64,000 bases of DNA from Streptomyces sp. NBC_01264 (lineage in GTDB: Bacteria; Actinomycetota; Actinomycetes; Streptomycetales; Streptomycetaceae). Positions 15,300-23,958 of this stretch are shown piece by piece. The notes beneath the pieces were generated by a model. That model worked only from the letters and a program-made list of their open reading frames with translations. It searched no databases and was not told the DNA's origin. Each line of letters starts with the position of its first letter. Within the stretch, counting starts at the first letter, position 1. Position numbers and translations under genes: made by a program. The DNA lies in NCBI RefSeq assembly GCF_026340675.1, contig NZ_JAPEOX010000001.1, positions 3,534,001 to 3,598,000 of the forward strand. The letters are read 5' to 3'.

Positions 15300-15782
15300 T
15301 CAGACCGTGGACGTCGTACGGGTCGGCTCGGCTTCCCGGCCGGTGTCGCCCGTCCCCGGGATGAGGATCTTGCGGGAGAGGACGTAGGTGAACGGGATGG
15401 CCACGACGGCCGCGACCAGGGGTGCGATCTGGGTGTTCATGTCCGCCCAGGTGACCAGGGCGTAGAGACCCGCGGACTGGATCACGTAGTTCGTGATGTT
15501 GGTCAGCGGGAAGAGCAGGAACTTCTTCCACGTCGGCCGGGTGCGGTAGGTGAAGTAGGTGTTCATGAAGAACGAGCCGATCATCGCCAGCACGAAGGCG
15601 ATGGAGTAGGCGGCGAAGTACGGCATCCACGGGTGCAGGAGCAGGTAGATGGCGTAGAAGGTCCCGGTGTTGACGCCGCCCACCAGGCCGAACCGGATGA
15701 TCTGTGCGAGCTGGGCCTTCCGGTCGGCGGCCGGCGGCCCGTCCGGCTGCCCGGCCGGCTGCCCGTTCGTCGTCCCTGCCAT
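15300..15782 (-). CDS. GtrA family membrane protein
   Basis: The 160-residue product has four predicted membrane helices starting with the family-typical IIRFGLVGGVNTGTFYAIY, after a Gly/Pro/Gln-rich N-terminus. GtrA proteins are thought to flip polyprenyl-phosphate-linked sugars made by GtrB-type transferases. Its ATG overlaps the stop of the upstream GtrB-like gene (TGATG), so the two are translationally coupled, which supports a joint function. Confidence 0.9.
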   Translation of the reverse strand: MAGTTNGQPAGQPDGPPAADRKAQLAQIIRFGLVGGVNTGTFYAIYLLLHPWMPYFAAYSIAFVLAMIGSFFMNTYFTYRTRPTWKKFLLFPLTNITNYVIQSAGLYALVTWADMNTQIAPLVAAVVAIPFTYVLSRKILIPGTGDTGREAEPTRTTSTV

Positions 15783-16810
15783 CAGTTGCTTCGCTCCGCG
15801 ATCACGGCCTGGGCCTCGGGTACCAGCGCGTCACGGGCGTCACGGGCGTCACGGGCGTCACGGGCGTCCGTGGAGCCGCCCGTCCGGTCGGCGCCGTGCG
15901 CCTCCTTCACCAGGAAGTGAGGCCTGCGCTTGGTCTCGTAGTAGATGCGGCCGATGTACTCGCCGATCAGGCCCAGCATGATCATCTGAACGCCGCCCAG
16001 GCCCGCGATGAGCGCGACGATCGTCACGTAACCCGGGGACTCCACCCCGTTGGTCATCGCCATGACGGCGATGAACAGGGCGTAGAGCACCGTCAGGGCC
16101 ACCAGCGACACGCCGGACCAGATGCCGATGCGCAGCGGCCGGTTGTTGAAGGAGATGAGCCCGTCCATGCCGTAGTTCAGCAGGGCGCCGAACTTCCACT
16201 TCGTCTCGCCGGCCTCGCGCTGCGCGTTGCGGTAGTCGAAGTGGACCGTGTCGAAACCGATCCAGGAGAAGAGGCCCTTGGAGAAGCGGTTGTACTCGGG
16301 CAGCGACAGCAGCGCGTCCACGGCCGGGCGGGACAGCAGCCGGAAGTCGCCGACGCCGTCGGTGAGCTCCACGTCGACCCAGCGGTTGATGCCCCGGTAG
16401 TAGAGGCGGCTCAGCGCCGTGCGGACCTTCTTGTCGCCTTCGCGGGTGCGGCGGGCGATGATCTGGTCGTGGCCCAGCCGGTAGTAGTCGAGCATGGTGG
16501 CGATGAGTTCCGGCGGGTGCTGGAGGTCCGCGTCCATGATCACCACGGCGTCGCCGGTCGCCTCGCGCAGGCCGGCGAGCATGCCCGCTTCCTTGCCGAA
16601 GTTGCGGCTGAAGGAGACGTAGCGGGTCTGGTCGCTGTACTGGGCCGCGATCTTGCGGAGTTTGCCCAGGGTTCCGTCGCGGCTACCGTCGTCGACGTAG
16701 CAAACCTCGTACTCGACGGGAAGCGCGTCAAGGACCTTGCGAATCTCCGTGTCGAAGCTGTCGATGACAGCTTCCTCGTTGTAGCAAGGGACTACTACAG
16801 ACAGCTTCAT
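15782..16810 (-). CDS. GtrB-type polyprenyl-phosphate glycosyltransferase (GT2)
   Basis: Transfers a sugar from a nucleotide donor to a polyprenyl phosphate at the membrane. The 342-residue product has LSVVVPCYNEEAV at the N-terminus, the DADLQHPPEL form of the DxD motif, the RxxRxG-like region and two C-terminal membrane helices, as in GtrB/DPM synthases. The ATG at 16810 is chosen for AGGAAG 7 bases upstream. The C-terminal tail carries DAR repeated four times in frame, encoded by 9-base direct repeats. It is coupled to the GtrA gene behind it. Confidence 0.92.
   Translation of the reverse strand: MKLSVVVPCYNEEAVIDSFDTEIRKVLDALPVEYEVCYVDDGSRDGTLGKLRKIAAQYSDQTRYVSFSRNFGKEAGMLAGLREATGDAVVIMDADLQHPPELIATMLDYYRLGHDQIIARRTREGDKKVRTALSRLYYRGINRWVDVELTDGVGDFRLLSRPAVDALLSLPEYNRFSKGLFSWIGFDTVHFDYRNAQREAGETKWKFGALLNYGMDGLISFNNRPLRIGIWSGVSLVALTVLYALFIAVMAMTNGVESPGYVTIVALIAGLGGVQMIMLGLIGEYIGRIYYETKRRPHFLVKEAHGADRTGGSTDARDARDARDARDALVPEAQAVIAERSN
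15828..15863. repeat. Four in-frame 9-base repeats in the GT2 C-terminus
   Basis: GCGTCACGG is repeated four times without change and is followed by a partial copy. Read on the minus strand it encodes Asp-Ala-Arg units near the end of the GtrB-like protein. Copy number could vary by slippage without breaking the frame. Confidence 0.85.
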
Positions 16811-16966
16811 GCACACTTCCTGCGGTCCGAACGGGTGATTTACGGCGACCGGACCTGCCACTCACCTCTTCGTTAGAAGTATGCACGGCGGTGGCCGCCC
16901 TGCCGGGCACGAGTGCGGCACAGGGTAGCTTTGACGGGATAAACGCAATGAAACAGAGGGATCGAG

Positions 16967-19846
16967 GTGCACGTGCCTGACGTCTCCGTGGTCGTCATCG
17001 TCTACAACGACGCAGAGCGTCTCCCGGCAGCCGTCCAGTCGGTTTTGGACCAGACCCTGCAGGGGGTCGAGGTCGTGATCGTGGACGACTGCAGCAAGGA
17101 CGGGTCCTACGCGGTCGCCCAGAAGCTCGAAACCGCGCATCCGGGGAGGGTGCGCGCCTTCCGGCTGCCGGAGAACAGCGGGGGCTGCGGCGCCCCGCGC
17201 AATCACGGCATCCAGCAGGCCACCGGCACGTACGTCATGTTCCTGGACAGCGACGACGTGCTGGAACGCAACGCCTGCCGCAACATGCTGGACGCCGCCG
17301 AGAAGACGGGTTCCGACCTGGTCTCCGGCATGTGCGTCCGGGTCCACCTCGACAGCCGTTCGGGCAAGACCACCGAGTGGTACCCGTGGATCTACGCGCG
17401 CACCCGCACGCTGGAGTCGATCACCGAGTACCCCGACCTGCTGGTCTACGACACCCTCTCCACGAACAAGTGCTACCGGCGCGCGTTCCTGCTGGAGCAG
17501 GGCCTGGAGTTCCCGGTCGGCATCCACTACGAGGACCTGCTCTTCTCCGCGCAGGCCTACGTCGCCGCCCGCCGCATCACGCTCATCCCGAACCACGTCT
17601 ACTACTGGAACGTGCTCGAGAGCGCCTCGGCGAAGTCGATCAGCAACCGGCGCCACGAGATCGAGAACTTCGTCCACCGGATGGAGATCCACCGCCGCGT
17701 GGACGAACTGCTGGCGTCCAAGGGCCACGCGGAGATCAAGTCCGCGAAGGACGCCAAGTTCCTCAAGCACGACCTGGTGCTCCACCTGCGTGACCTGCCG
17801 CTGCTCGACGACGCCTACCGCCAGGAGTTCGCCCGGCTGGCCAACGGCTACCTGGCCGGCATCGACCCGGCCGCGTACGACAACGTCAGCAACCTCCAGG
17901 CCATCTGCGCCTACCTGCTCGGCAAGGAGGACTGGGACAACCTCCTGCCCGCCGCCGACGCCATGACCAACCGCGGCCGGCTCACGTCCCCGCTCGCCGA
18001 GCGCGACGGACGCGTCTACTGGTGCGACCAGCACATCGACGGTCCCGACGCAGACGAGGCCCGCCGGATACTGGACGTCACCGGGCAGTCCTACGCCGGT
18101 GCGCCGCTCGCCTCCCTCGCGCTGGGCAACCGCCTCACCGCGTACGAGGACGACGGCCGCGGCTCGGTCACCATGTCGGGTGCCATCGTGAACCCGCTGG
18201 GCCGGATCCGCCCCGACGCCGCACTGAAGGCGACCCTGGAGTTCCGTGCCCGCCGGCAGATCGGTGTCCGCTCCTTCAGCTTCCCGGTGGCCACCGTGTG
18301 CCACGCCGGGGACACGATCGAGTGGAAGACCACGGCCGACGTCCGCGGCACCGTCCGCCCGCTCGGCATCATCGACGCGGTCTGGGACGTACGCCTGAAG
18401 TTGACGGTCGACAAGGACCGGCTCACCACCCGCGTCTCCGTCGGCGAGGTCGATCTGGAGAAGGCGGCCCGGCTGCGCGTGCGCCCGAGGCTCACCCGGC
18501 TGGTCTCCGACCGCTTCGCGCCGGAGATGACCAAGAAGGGCAACCTCTCCTACGTCCTGACCGCCGAGGGCGCCGCCGCCGTGCGCACCCAGGCGCTGAT
18601 CGACGGCGCGATGCACGGCAAGGCCGCCGGCGTGGTCAAGCGGAGCCTGCGCAAGGCCCTGCGGGCCCGCCGCAACATGGGCTCGGGCGAGCAGAAGGTG
18701 AAGGTCTACCACGAGGTCCTCTCGAAGCTGCCCATCAAGAAGGGCACGATCGTCTTCGAGAGCCACATGGGCAAGCAGTACAGCGACAGCCCGAAGGCGA
18801 TCTACGAGGAACTGGTGCGCTCCGGCGCGCAGTTCGAGGCGATCTGGTCGCACTCGGGCGGCAAGTCCACCGGGTTCCCCAAGGACGCCACCCTGGTGCG
18901 GCGCTGGAGCTGGGCCTACCTGCGGGCGCTGGCGCAGGCCGAGTACTGGGTCGACAACCAGGGCTTCCCGCTGGCACTGGCCAAGCGCCCGGGGACCACG
19001 TACATCCAGACCTGGCACGGTTCGGCCCTCAAGCGGATGGGCTTCCACGAGCCCCGCACCAAGGCTCAGGACCAGGGGGGCCAGGCGCGCTTCCAGGAGG
19101 CCGTCGACCGCTTCGACCACTTCCTGATCCGCTCCGAGCACGACGCCCGCACCCTCGCCAAGGGCTTCCGGCTGCGTGACGAGGTGCTGCTGCGCACGGG
19201 CTACCCGCGCAACGACGCCCTGGTCGCGGCCCACCGCTCCGAGGCGCAGAGCGGCGAGCGGGTCCGCGGCCCCCTGGCCGGCGAGTTCGGGATCGACCCG
19301 GAGAAGAAGGTGCTGCTGTACGCACCGACCTTCCGGGCGAGCGCGGACGGCACGGTGGAGGGCTTCGAGTTCCCCTTCGACGTGGAGGAGTTCGCCGACC
19401 GGCTCGGTGACCGCTTCACGCTGCTGGTGCGCACCCATTACCTCAACAGCGTGACGCTGCCGCCGTCGGTCGAGGGCCGGGTCATCGACGTGTCCAAGCA
19501 CCACGACATCACTCCGCTGCTGGCGCTCGCCGACGGACTGATCACGGACTACTCGTCCGTGATGTTCGACTACGCGGTCCTGGACCGGCCGATGCTGTTC
19601 TTCGCGTACGACTACGAGAAGTACGCGAACGACATCCGCGGCACGTACTTCGACCTCAAGGAGAAGGCCCCGGGCCCGGTCGTCGCCACCGCGGACGAGC
19701 TGCTCCAGGCCCTCTCCGCCTTCGACGAGGCGGACGCCAAGTACGCCGAGGCGCGCCAGCGGTTCCTCGCCGAGTTCGGCGAGTACGACCGCGGGGACGC
19801 GGCCCGGCAGATCGTCGAGAAGTTCTTCACCAGGAGCGGCAAGTGA
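16967..19846 (+). CDS. GT2 glycosyltransferase fused to TagF-like glycerophosphotransferase
   Basis: A 959-residue two-enzyme protein. Residues about 5-240 form a family 2 glycosyltransferase (VSVVVIVYND, DDCSKDGS, NSGGCGAPRN, FLDSDDVL). A middle region of about 300 residues matches the paralogue at 22207-23829. Residues about 590-950 are a CDP-glycerol:polyglycerophosphate transferase-like domain (ESHMGKQYSDSPKAIYEEL, WHGSALKRMG, LLYAPTFR, ITDYSSVMFDY). This architecture is expected for polymerising a teichoic-like surface polymer; S. coelicolor genes of this block (SCO2590, SCO2592) have been linked to polydiglycosylphosphate (from memory). The GTG at 16967 follows GAGGG. The next gene overlaps its end by GTGA. 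Confidence 0.9.
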   Translation: MHVPDVSVVVIVYNDAERLPAAVQSVLDQTLQGVEVVIVDDCSKDGSYAVAQKLETAHPGRVRAFRLPENSGGCGAPRNHGIQQATGTYVMFLDSDDVLERNACRNMLDAAEKTGSDLVSGMCVRVHLDSRSGKTTEWYPWIYARTRTLESITEYPDLLVYDTLSTNKCYRRAFLLEQGLEFPVGIHYEDLLFSAQAYVAARRITLIPNHVYYWNVLESASAKSISNRRHEIENFVHRMEIHRRVDELLASKGHAEIKSAKDAKFLKHDLVLHLRDLPLLDDAYRQEFARLANGYLAGIDPAAYDNVSNLQAICAYLLGKEDWDNLLPAADAMTNRGRLTSPLAERDGRVYWCDQHIDGPDADEARRILDVTGQSYAGAPLASLALGNRLTAYEDDGRGSVTMSGAIVNPLGRIRPDAALKATLEFRARRQIGVRSFSFPVATVCHAGDTIEWKTTADVRGTVRPLGIIDAVWDVRLKLTVDKDRLTTRVSVGEVDLEKAARLRVRPRLTRLVSDRFAPEMTKKGNLSYVLTAEGAAAVRTQALIDGAMHGKAAGVVKRSLRKALRARRNMGSGEQKVKVYHEVLSKLPIKKGTIVFESHMGKQYSDSPKAIYEELVRSGAQFEAIWSHSGGKSTGFPKDATLVRRWSWAYLRALAQAEYWVDNQGFPLALAKRPGTTYIQTWHGSALKRMGFHEPRTKAQDQGGQARFQEAVDRFDHFLIRSEHDARTLAKGFRLRDEVLLRTGYPRNDALVAAHRSEAQSGERVRGPLAGEFGIDPEKKVLLYAPTFRASADGTVEGFEFPFDVEEFADRLGDRFTLLVRTHYLNSVTLPPSVEGRVIDVSKHHDITPLLALADGLITDYSSVMFDYAVLDRPMLFFAYDYEKYANDIRGTYFDLKEKAPGPVVATADELLQALSAFDEADAKYAEARQRFLAEFGEYDRGDAARQIVEKFFTRSGK

Positions 19847-21048
19847 GCCAGCAGACTTCCACCGCCCCCAGCACCCGGGAGAACGCGGCCGAGGCAGTCG
19901 GCGGTCGTGACATCTTCCTCGTCTCCAACAGCGTGGACGAACTCGGCGGCGTGACCACCTGGTCGCACCAGATGGCCCGGCTGTTCACCGACCGCGGGCA
20001 CCGGGTCCACATCATCGGCATCGCTCCCGTCGACGAGGAGATCCGCCAGCAGCTCCCGGCGGACCTCCCCTACGCGGTGACCACGCTGTACGACGCACGG
20101 CCGCCGGCGGCCCGCAGCCTGCACGGCATCAAGGGCCGGCTCAACGCGCCCGAGCGGCGCCGCCAGGCGGCCCGCCGGGCGAAGATGCAGGCCAAGGCGG
20201 ACCAGCTGGGCGAGCTGCTGCGCGCGGCCCGCCCCGGCGCCGTGGTGATCGTCACCCAGATCTGGGCGATGGAGTGGGTGGCCCTCGCCGACACCAAGGG
20301 GTGCTCGGTGATCGGCATGAGCCACGAGTCCTTCGAGGCGAGCAACAAGTCCTCCAGGGGCCAGCGGGTCCGCCGGTACTACCGGGGGGTCGACCGCATG
20401 CTCGTCCTGACCCCCGAGGACTCGGACCTCTGGATCCGCTCCGGCATGGAGAACGTCTCCAGCATGCCGAACCCGCTGCCGTTCATGCCCGCCTCCCCCG
20501 CTCCGCGCACCGAGAAGGTCGTGGCGAGCGTCGGGCGTCTCGCCTTCGAGAAGGGCATGGACCTGCTGCTCGACGCGTGGGCCGACGCCGCCCCGCAGCA
20601 CCCCGACTGGGTCCTGCGGATCTACGGGGCCGGGCTGGAGGAGGCGACCCTGCGGGCGTACGCCACCGGGCTCGGCCTGGACGACTCCGTGGAGTGGATG
20701 GGCAGCACCAGCGATGTGCTGGGCGCGCTGAACGGGGCCTCCGTCTTCGCCCAGGCCTCGCGCGCCGAGGGCTTCCCGATCACGCTGCTGGAGGCGATGG
20801 CCGCGGGTGTGCCGGTGGCCGCCTTCGACTGCGCGCCGGGTGTCCGGGAGATCGTGACGCACGGCGAGGACGGGCTACTGGCCAGGCTCGGCAACACCAT
20901 TGAGCTGGCCGGACAGCTGGAACGGCTGATGGCCGACCGCGAACTGCGCGACCGGCTCGGCGACGCCGCCTTCCACAACGTGCAGCGGTACTCCAGCGTC
21001 GAGATCACCGACCGGTGGGAGGAGCTGTTCTCCTTCCTGGAGCGCTGA
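19843..21048 (+). CDS. Glycosyltransferase family 4
   Basis: The 401-residue product is a GT-B fold enzyme: an N-terminal acceptor domain (VSNSVDELGGVTTWSHQMARLF) and a C-terminal donor domain with VGRLAFEKGMDLLLDAW, the RAEGFPITLLEAMAAGVPV motif containing the conserved glutamates, and a final helix. It starts with GTG at 19843, overlapping the stop of the upstream fusion gene by four bases, so it is translated with it and probably adds a sugar to the same polymer. It ends in a strong terminator shared with galE. Confidence 0.92.
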   Translation: MSQQTSTAPSTRENAAEAVGGRDIFLVSNSVDELGGVTTWSHQMARLFTDRGHRVHIIGIAPVDEEIRQQLPADLPYAVTTLYDARPPAARSLHGIKGRLNAPERRRQAARRAKMQAKADQLGELLRAARPGAVVIVTQIWAMEWVALADTKGCSVIGMSHESFEASNKSSRGQRVRRYYRGVDRMLVLTPEDSDLWIRSGMENVSSMPNPLPFMPASPAPRTEKVVASVGRLAFEKGMDLLLDAWADAAPQHPDWVLRIYGAGLEEATLRAYATGLGLDDSVEWMGSTSDVLGALNGASVFAQASRAEGFPITLLEAMAAGVPVAAFDCAPGVREIVTHGEDGLLARLGNTIELAGQLERLMADRELRDRLGDAAFHNVQRYSSVEITDRWEELFSFLER

Positions 21049-21079
21049 CCCCGCCGGACCGGGCCCCTCGGGGCCCTGC

Positions 21080-21137
21080 GCACGTACGACGCCGCCCGCC
21101 CCGGAATCGACCGGGGCGGGCGGCGTCTCGTACGTGC
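21080..21137. terminator. Bidirectional terminator between the GT4 gene and galE
   Basis: CGCCGCCCGCCCCGG (21090-21104) pairs with CCGGGGCGGGCGGCG (21111-21125), a 15-bp stem with a 6-base loop, and the stem is extended outward by GCACGTAC/GTACGTGC with a two-base bulge. It lies between two convergent genes. Confidence 0.85.
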
Positions 21138-21145
21138 TGCGGGCG

Positions 21146-22135
21146 TCAGGCCTTGCGGTGGGCCTCCCAGCCCTCCCAGGCCGAGGTGATCATCTCGCGG
21201 ACGTCGTGGCGGGCCTTCCAGCCCAGCTTCGCGGAGATCCGGTCGGCGGAGGCGACGACCTTCGCCGGGTCGCCGGGGCGGCGCGGGGAGACCACGGGCG
21301 CGTAGGCGGGATCGGTGTGCCCGGTGGCCTCGTTCACCAGATCGACCATCTCGCGGACGGAAACGCCCTCGCCGCGGCCGATGTTGACGGTGAGGTCCTT
21401 GTACTCGCCCTGCGCGCTCCATTCGACGAGCTTGCGGGCGGCCACCACGTGGGCCTCCGCGAGGTCGGCGACGTGGATGTAGTCGCGGATGCAGGTGCCG
21501 TCCGCAGTCGCGTAGTCGTCGCCGAAGATCCGGGCGCCCTCGCCCTTGCCGAAGCGCTCGAAGATCATCGGGACCAGGTTGAAGACCCCGGTGTCGGCGA
21601 GCTGGGGGGTCGCCGCGCCCGCCACGTTGAAGTAGCGCAGGCACGCGGTGGAGACGCCGTGGGCCTTGCCCGCGGCGCGGACCAGCCACTCGCCCGCCAG
21701 CTTCGTCTCGCCGTACGGGCTCAGCGGCAGGCACGGGGTGTCCTCGGTGACGAGGTCCACGTCGGGCGTCCCGTACACGGAGGCGGAGGAGGAGAAGAGG
21801 AAGTTGCGCACGCCCGCGGCGGCCACGGCCTGGAGCAGGACGGTGAGGCCGCCCACGTTCTCCTCGTAGTAGTGCAGCGGCTTCTCGACGGACTCGCCGA
21901 CCTGCTTCTTGCCCGCGAGGTGCACCACGCCGGTGATCCGGTGCCGGGCGAAGGTCTCGTCGAGGACCTGCCGGTCGAGCACGGAACCGACCACCAGCGG
22001 GACACCCTCCGGGACGCGGTCGGCGTTGCCGGTGGAGAGGTCGTCCAGAACCACGACCTCCTCCCCCGCAAGCAGCATCGCGCGGACGACGTGCGCCCCG
22101 ATGTAACCGGCACCACCAGTGATCAGAAACGTCAT
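21146..22135 (-). CDS. galE: UDP-glucose 4-epimerase
   Basis: NAD-dependent short-chain dehydrogenase that interconverts UDP-glucose and UDP-galactose. The 329-residue product has the nucleotide motif TGGAGYIGAH near the N-terminus, the catalytic Ser region (FSSSASVYG) and YxxxK (SPYGETK), and the C-terminal RPGDPAK motif. The ATG at 22135 follows GGGAGA. Placed among the glycosyltransferase genes, it probably supplies UDP-galactose for the surface polymer. Confidence 0.95.
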   Translation of the reverse strand: MTFLITGGAGYIGAHVVRAMLLAGEEVVVLDDLSTGNADRVPEGVPLVVGSVLDRQVLDETFARHRITGVVHLAGKKQVGESVEKPLHYYEENVGGLTVLLQAVAAAGVRNFLFSSSASVYGTPDVDLVTEDTPCLPLSPYGETKLAGEWLVRAAGKAHGVSTACLRYFNVAGAATPQLADTGVFNLVPMIFERFGKGEGARIFGDDYATADGTCIRDYIHVADLAEAHVVAARKLVEWSAQGEYKDLTVNIGRGEGVSVREMVDLVNEATGHTDPAYAPVVSPRRPGDPAKVVASADRISAKLGWKARHDVREMITSAWEGWEAHRKA

Positions 22136-22206
22136 GCGTGTCTCCCTAGCTCTCTTGCTAGCTCGCTCGGTTGCAGCTCTCTGGGCTGCAGCTCTTTGGT
22201 CTGCTT

Positions 22207-23829
22207 CTAGCCGCGGACTATCCTCGCCCGGTTGAACCGGTGGCGGGCCAGGCTCATGACGCCCGCGGCACCGGGCGCGAGCCGCAGCGCCAGGGATCCC
22301 CCCGTGGTGCGGTACGGCTGCGCCAACAGCACACCGTACCGGCTGCTGGGCAGCACCCGGCGGTGGAGCAGGCGGCGCAGGGGGCGCGGGGAGGTGAGCA
22401 CCGAGCTCCCGTCGGCGCACTCCACGTTCAGCTTCACGTCCCACGCCTGCAGGCCCCGCCGGCCCTCGCCGCGCCCGAGGCTCGCCAGCGTGGTGAGCCG
22501 GAAGGGCAGCTCCGCGGTCCACCCCTCGCCGTCCGCGGCGGGGACGAGGTCCACCGGCTCGGCGACCAGCAGCTCGCCCAGGTCGCCCCGGGGCTGGAAG
22601 CGCAGCTGGACGGTGCGCGGGCCGGCCGCGGCCAGGCGCCCGTACAGGTCGTGCACCCGGATCCGGAGCCCGGCGAAACCGCTCGGCTCGGCGTCGATGG
22701 TGACGGGCAGCTCCGCCGTCTGCAGCTTGTCGAGCCCGTCCAGCTCGACCGGCAGCGTCTCGCTCCAGACCGGCGCCCCGGAGGGCCCGGTCGCGTACGG
22801 GGGCAGCAGGCGGGGCGGGTCGGCGGCGAAGCGCGTCAGGCGCCGCAGGTCCGCGTCGGCCGGCGGCGCCTCGGTGGCGCGCAGCACTCGTACGATCCAG
22901 CGCGCGTGCGCCCCGGCGGCCTCGATGTCGGCCTCGGAGAACCCGGCGACGTAGTCACGGGTCAGCGTCCACCAGGCGGCCTGGTAGCCGGGGTCCTGGC
23001 CGAGCTCGCGCAGGTACATGCGCAGGTCGTACTCCAGGAACTTGACCTGACAGGCCCGGCCCAGCCCGGGCGAGGAAGCGGCCATGAGCCGGGAGGCCAC
23101 CCGGTGGGCCTCCACGCGCGCACTCCAGTTGCCGACGTCCTTGCGGTCCAGGGAGATGGAGACCTGGGCTGCGTTGCGGCGCACGTGCCACACGTAGACG
23201 AGGTCGCCGATCACCGCGATGCGGGGGCGGGCCGCCAGCACGCGGGCGGTGAACACGAAGTCCTCGTAGATGAACCGGCCGTCCGGGAAACGGATCCCGT
23301 TCATGTCCAGGAAGGCGCGCTCGTACAGCTTGTTGACGCAGAGCGTGTCGCGGACCAGCTCCGGCCGGTCCGCCGGGCGCTCGATGACCTCGCCCGGCGT
23401 GTACAGGCCGGGCACCCAGGGCACGTCGCGGCTCTCGGGCAGTTCGCGGCGGACGCAGGAGCCGACGGTGACCGGCGACCGGTGCTCTCCGGCCGCGCGC
23501 ACCAGGGCGTCGATCGCCCGGGGGGGCAGGACGTCGTCGCTGTCCAGGAACATGACGTACGGGGCGGTCGCGGCCGCGATGCCGTCGTTGCGGGGGGTGC
23601 CGCAGCCCCCGCTGTTCTCCGTGCGGTGCACGACCTTCACGCGGGGGTGGCGGGCCGCCAGCTCGTCCAGCACCTGGGCGGTGCCGTCGCTCGACGCGTC
23701 GTTGACCGCGATGACCTCGGCGACGACCGGACCCTGGGCGAGAGCCGAGGAGACGGCCTGATCGACGAGCTCGGCATCGTTGTACGCGATCACGACGACG
23801 GCAACTGTGGGGGAATGGGTGCTCGTCAC
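22207..23829 (-). CDS. Glycosyltransferase family 2 with C-terminal accessory domain
   Basis: The 540-residue product starts with a GT2 domain (VAVVVIAYND, NDASSDGTAQ, ENSGGCGTPRNDG, FLDSDDVLPP) clearly homologous to the N-terminus of the 959-residue fusion protein at 16967-19846, and continues with a similar middle region but no TagF domain. The start is GTG at 23829. It lies 71 bases upstream of galE on the same strand. Together they look like a paralogous arm of the same polymer pathway; donor and acceptor sugars cannot be read from the sequence. Confidence 0.9.
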   Translation of the reverse strand: MTSTHSPTVAVVVIAYNDAELVDQAVSSALAQGPVVAEVIAVNDASSDGTAQVLDELAARHPRVKVVHRTENSGGCGTPRNDGIAAATAPYVMFLDSDDVLPPRAIDALVRAAGEHRSPVTVGSCVRRELPESRDVPWVPGLYTPGEVIERPADRPELVRDTLCVNKLYERAFLDMNGIRFPDGRFIYEDFVFTARVLAARPRIAVIGDLVYVWHVRRNAAQVSISLDRKDVGNWSARVEAHRVASRLMAASSPGLGRACQVKFLEYDLRMYLRELGQDPGYQAAWWTLTRDYVAGFSEADIEAAGAHARWIVRVLRATEAPPADADLRRLTRFAADPPRLLPPYATGPSGAPVWSETLPVELDGLDKLQTAELPVTIDAEPSGFAGLRIRVHDLYGRLAAAGPRTVQLRFQPRGDLGELLVAEPVDLVPAADGEGWTAELPFRLTTLASLGRGEGRRGLQAWDVKLNVECADGSSVLTSPRPLRRLLHRRVLPSSRYGVLLAQPYRTTGGSLALRLAPGAAGVMSLARHRFNRARIVRG

Positions 23830-23958
23830 TCGTGGATCCTAGGCCACCTGGGTAAACGTCACCTTAAGACGGGCCACTCGAACGGGGGATAAACGGAATC
23901 CTGTGACGAGCCTGTGACGGCGGCCGGGGTCCCGGCCGCCGCCTCGGTCACGGCCCGG

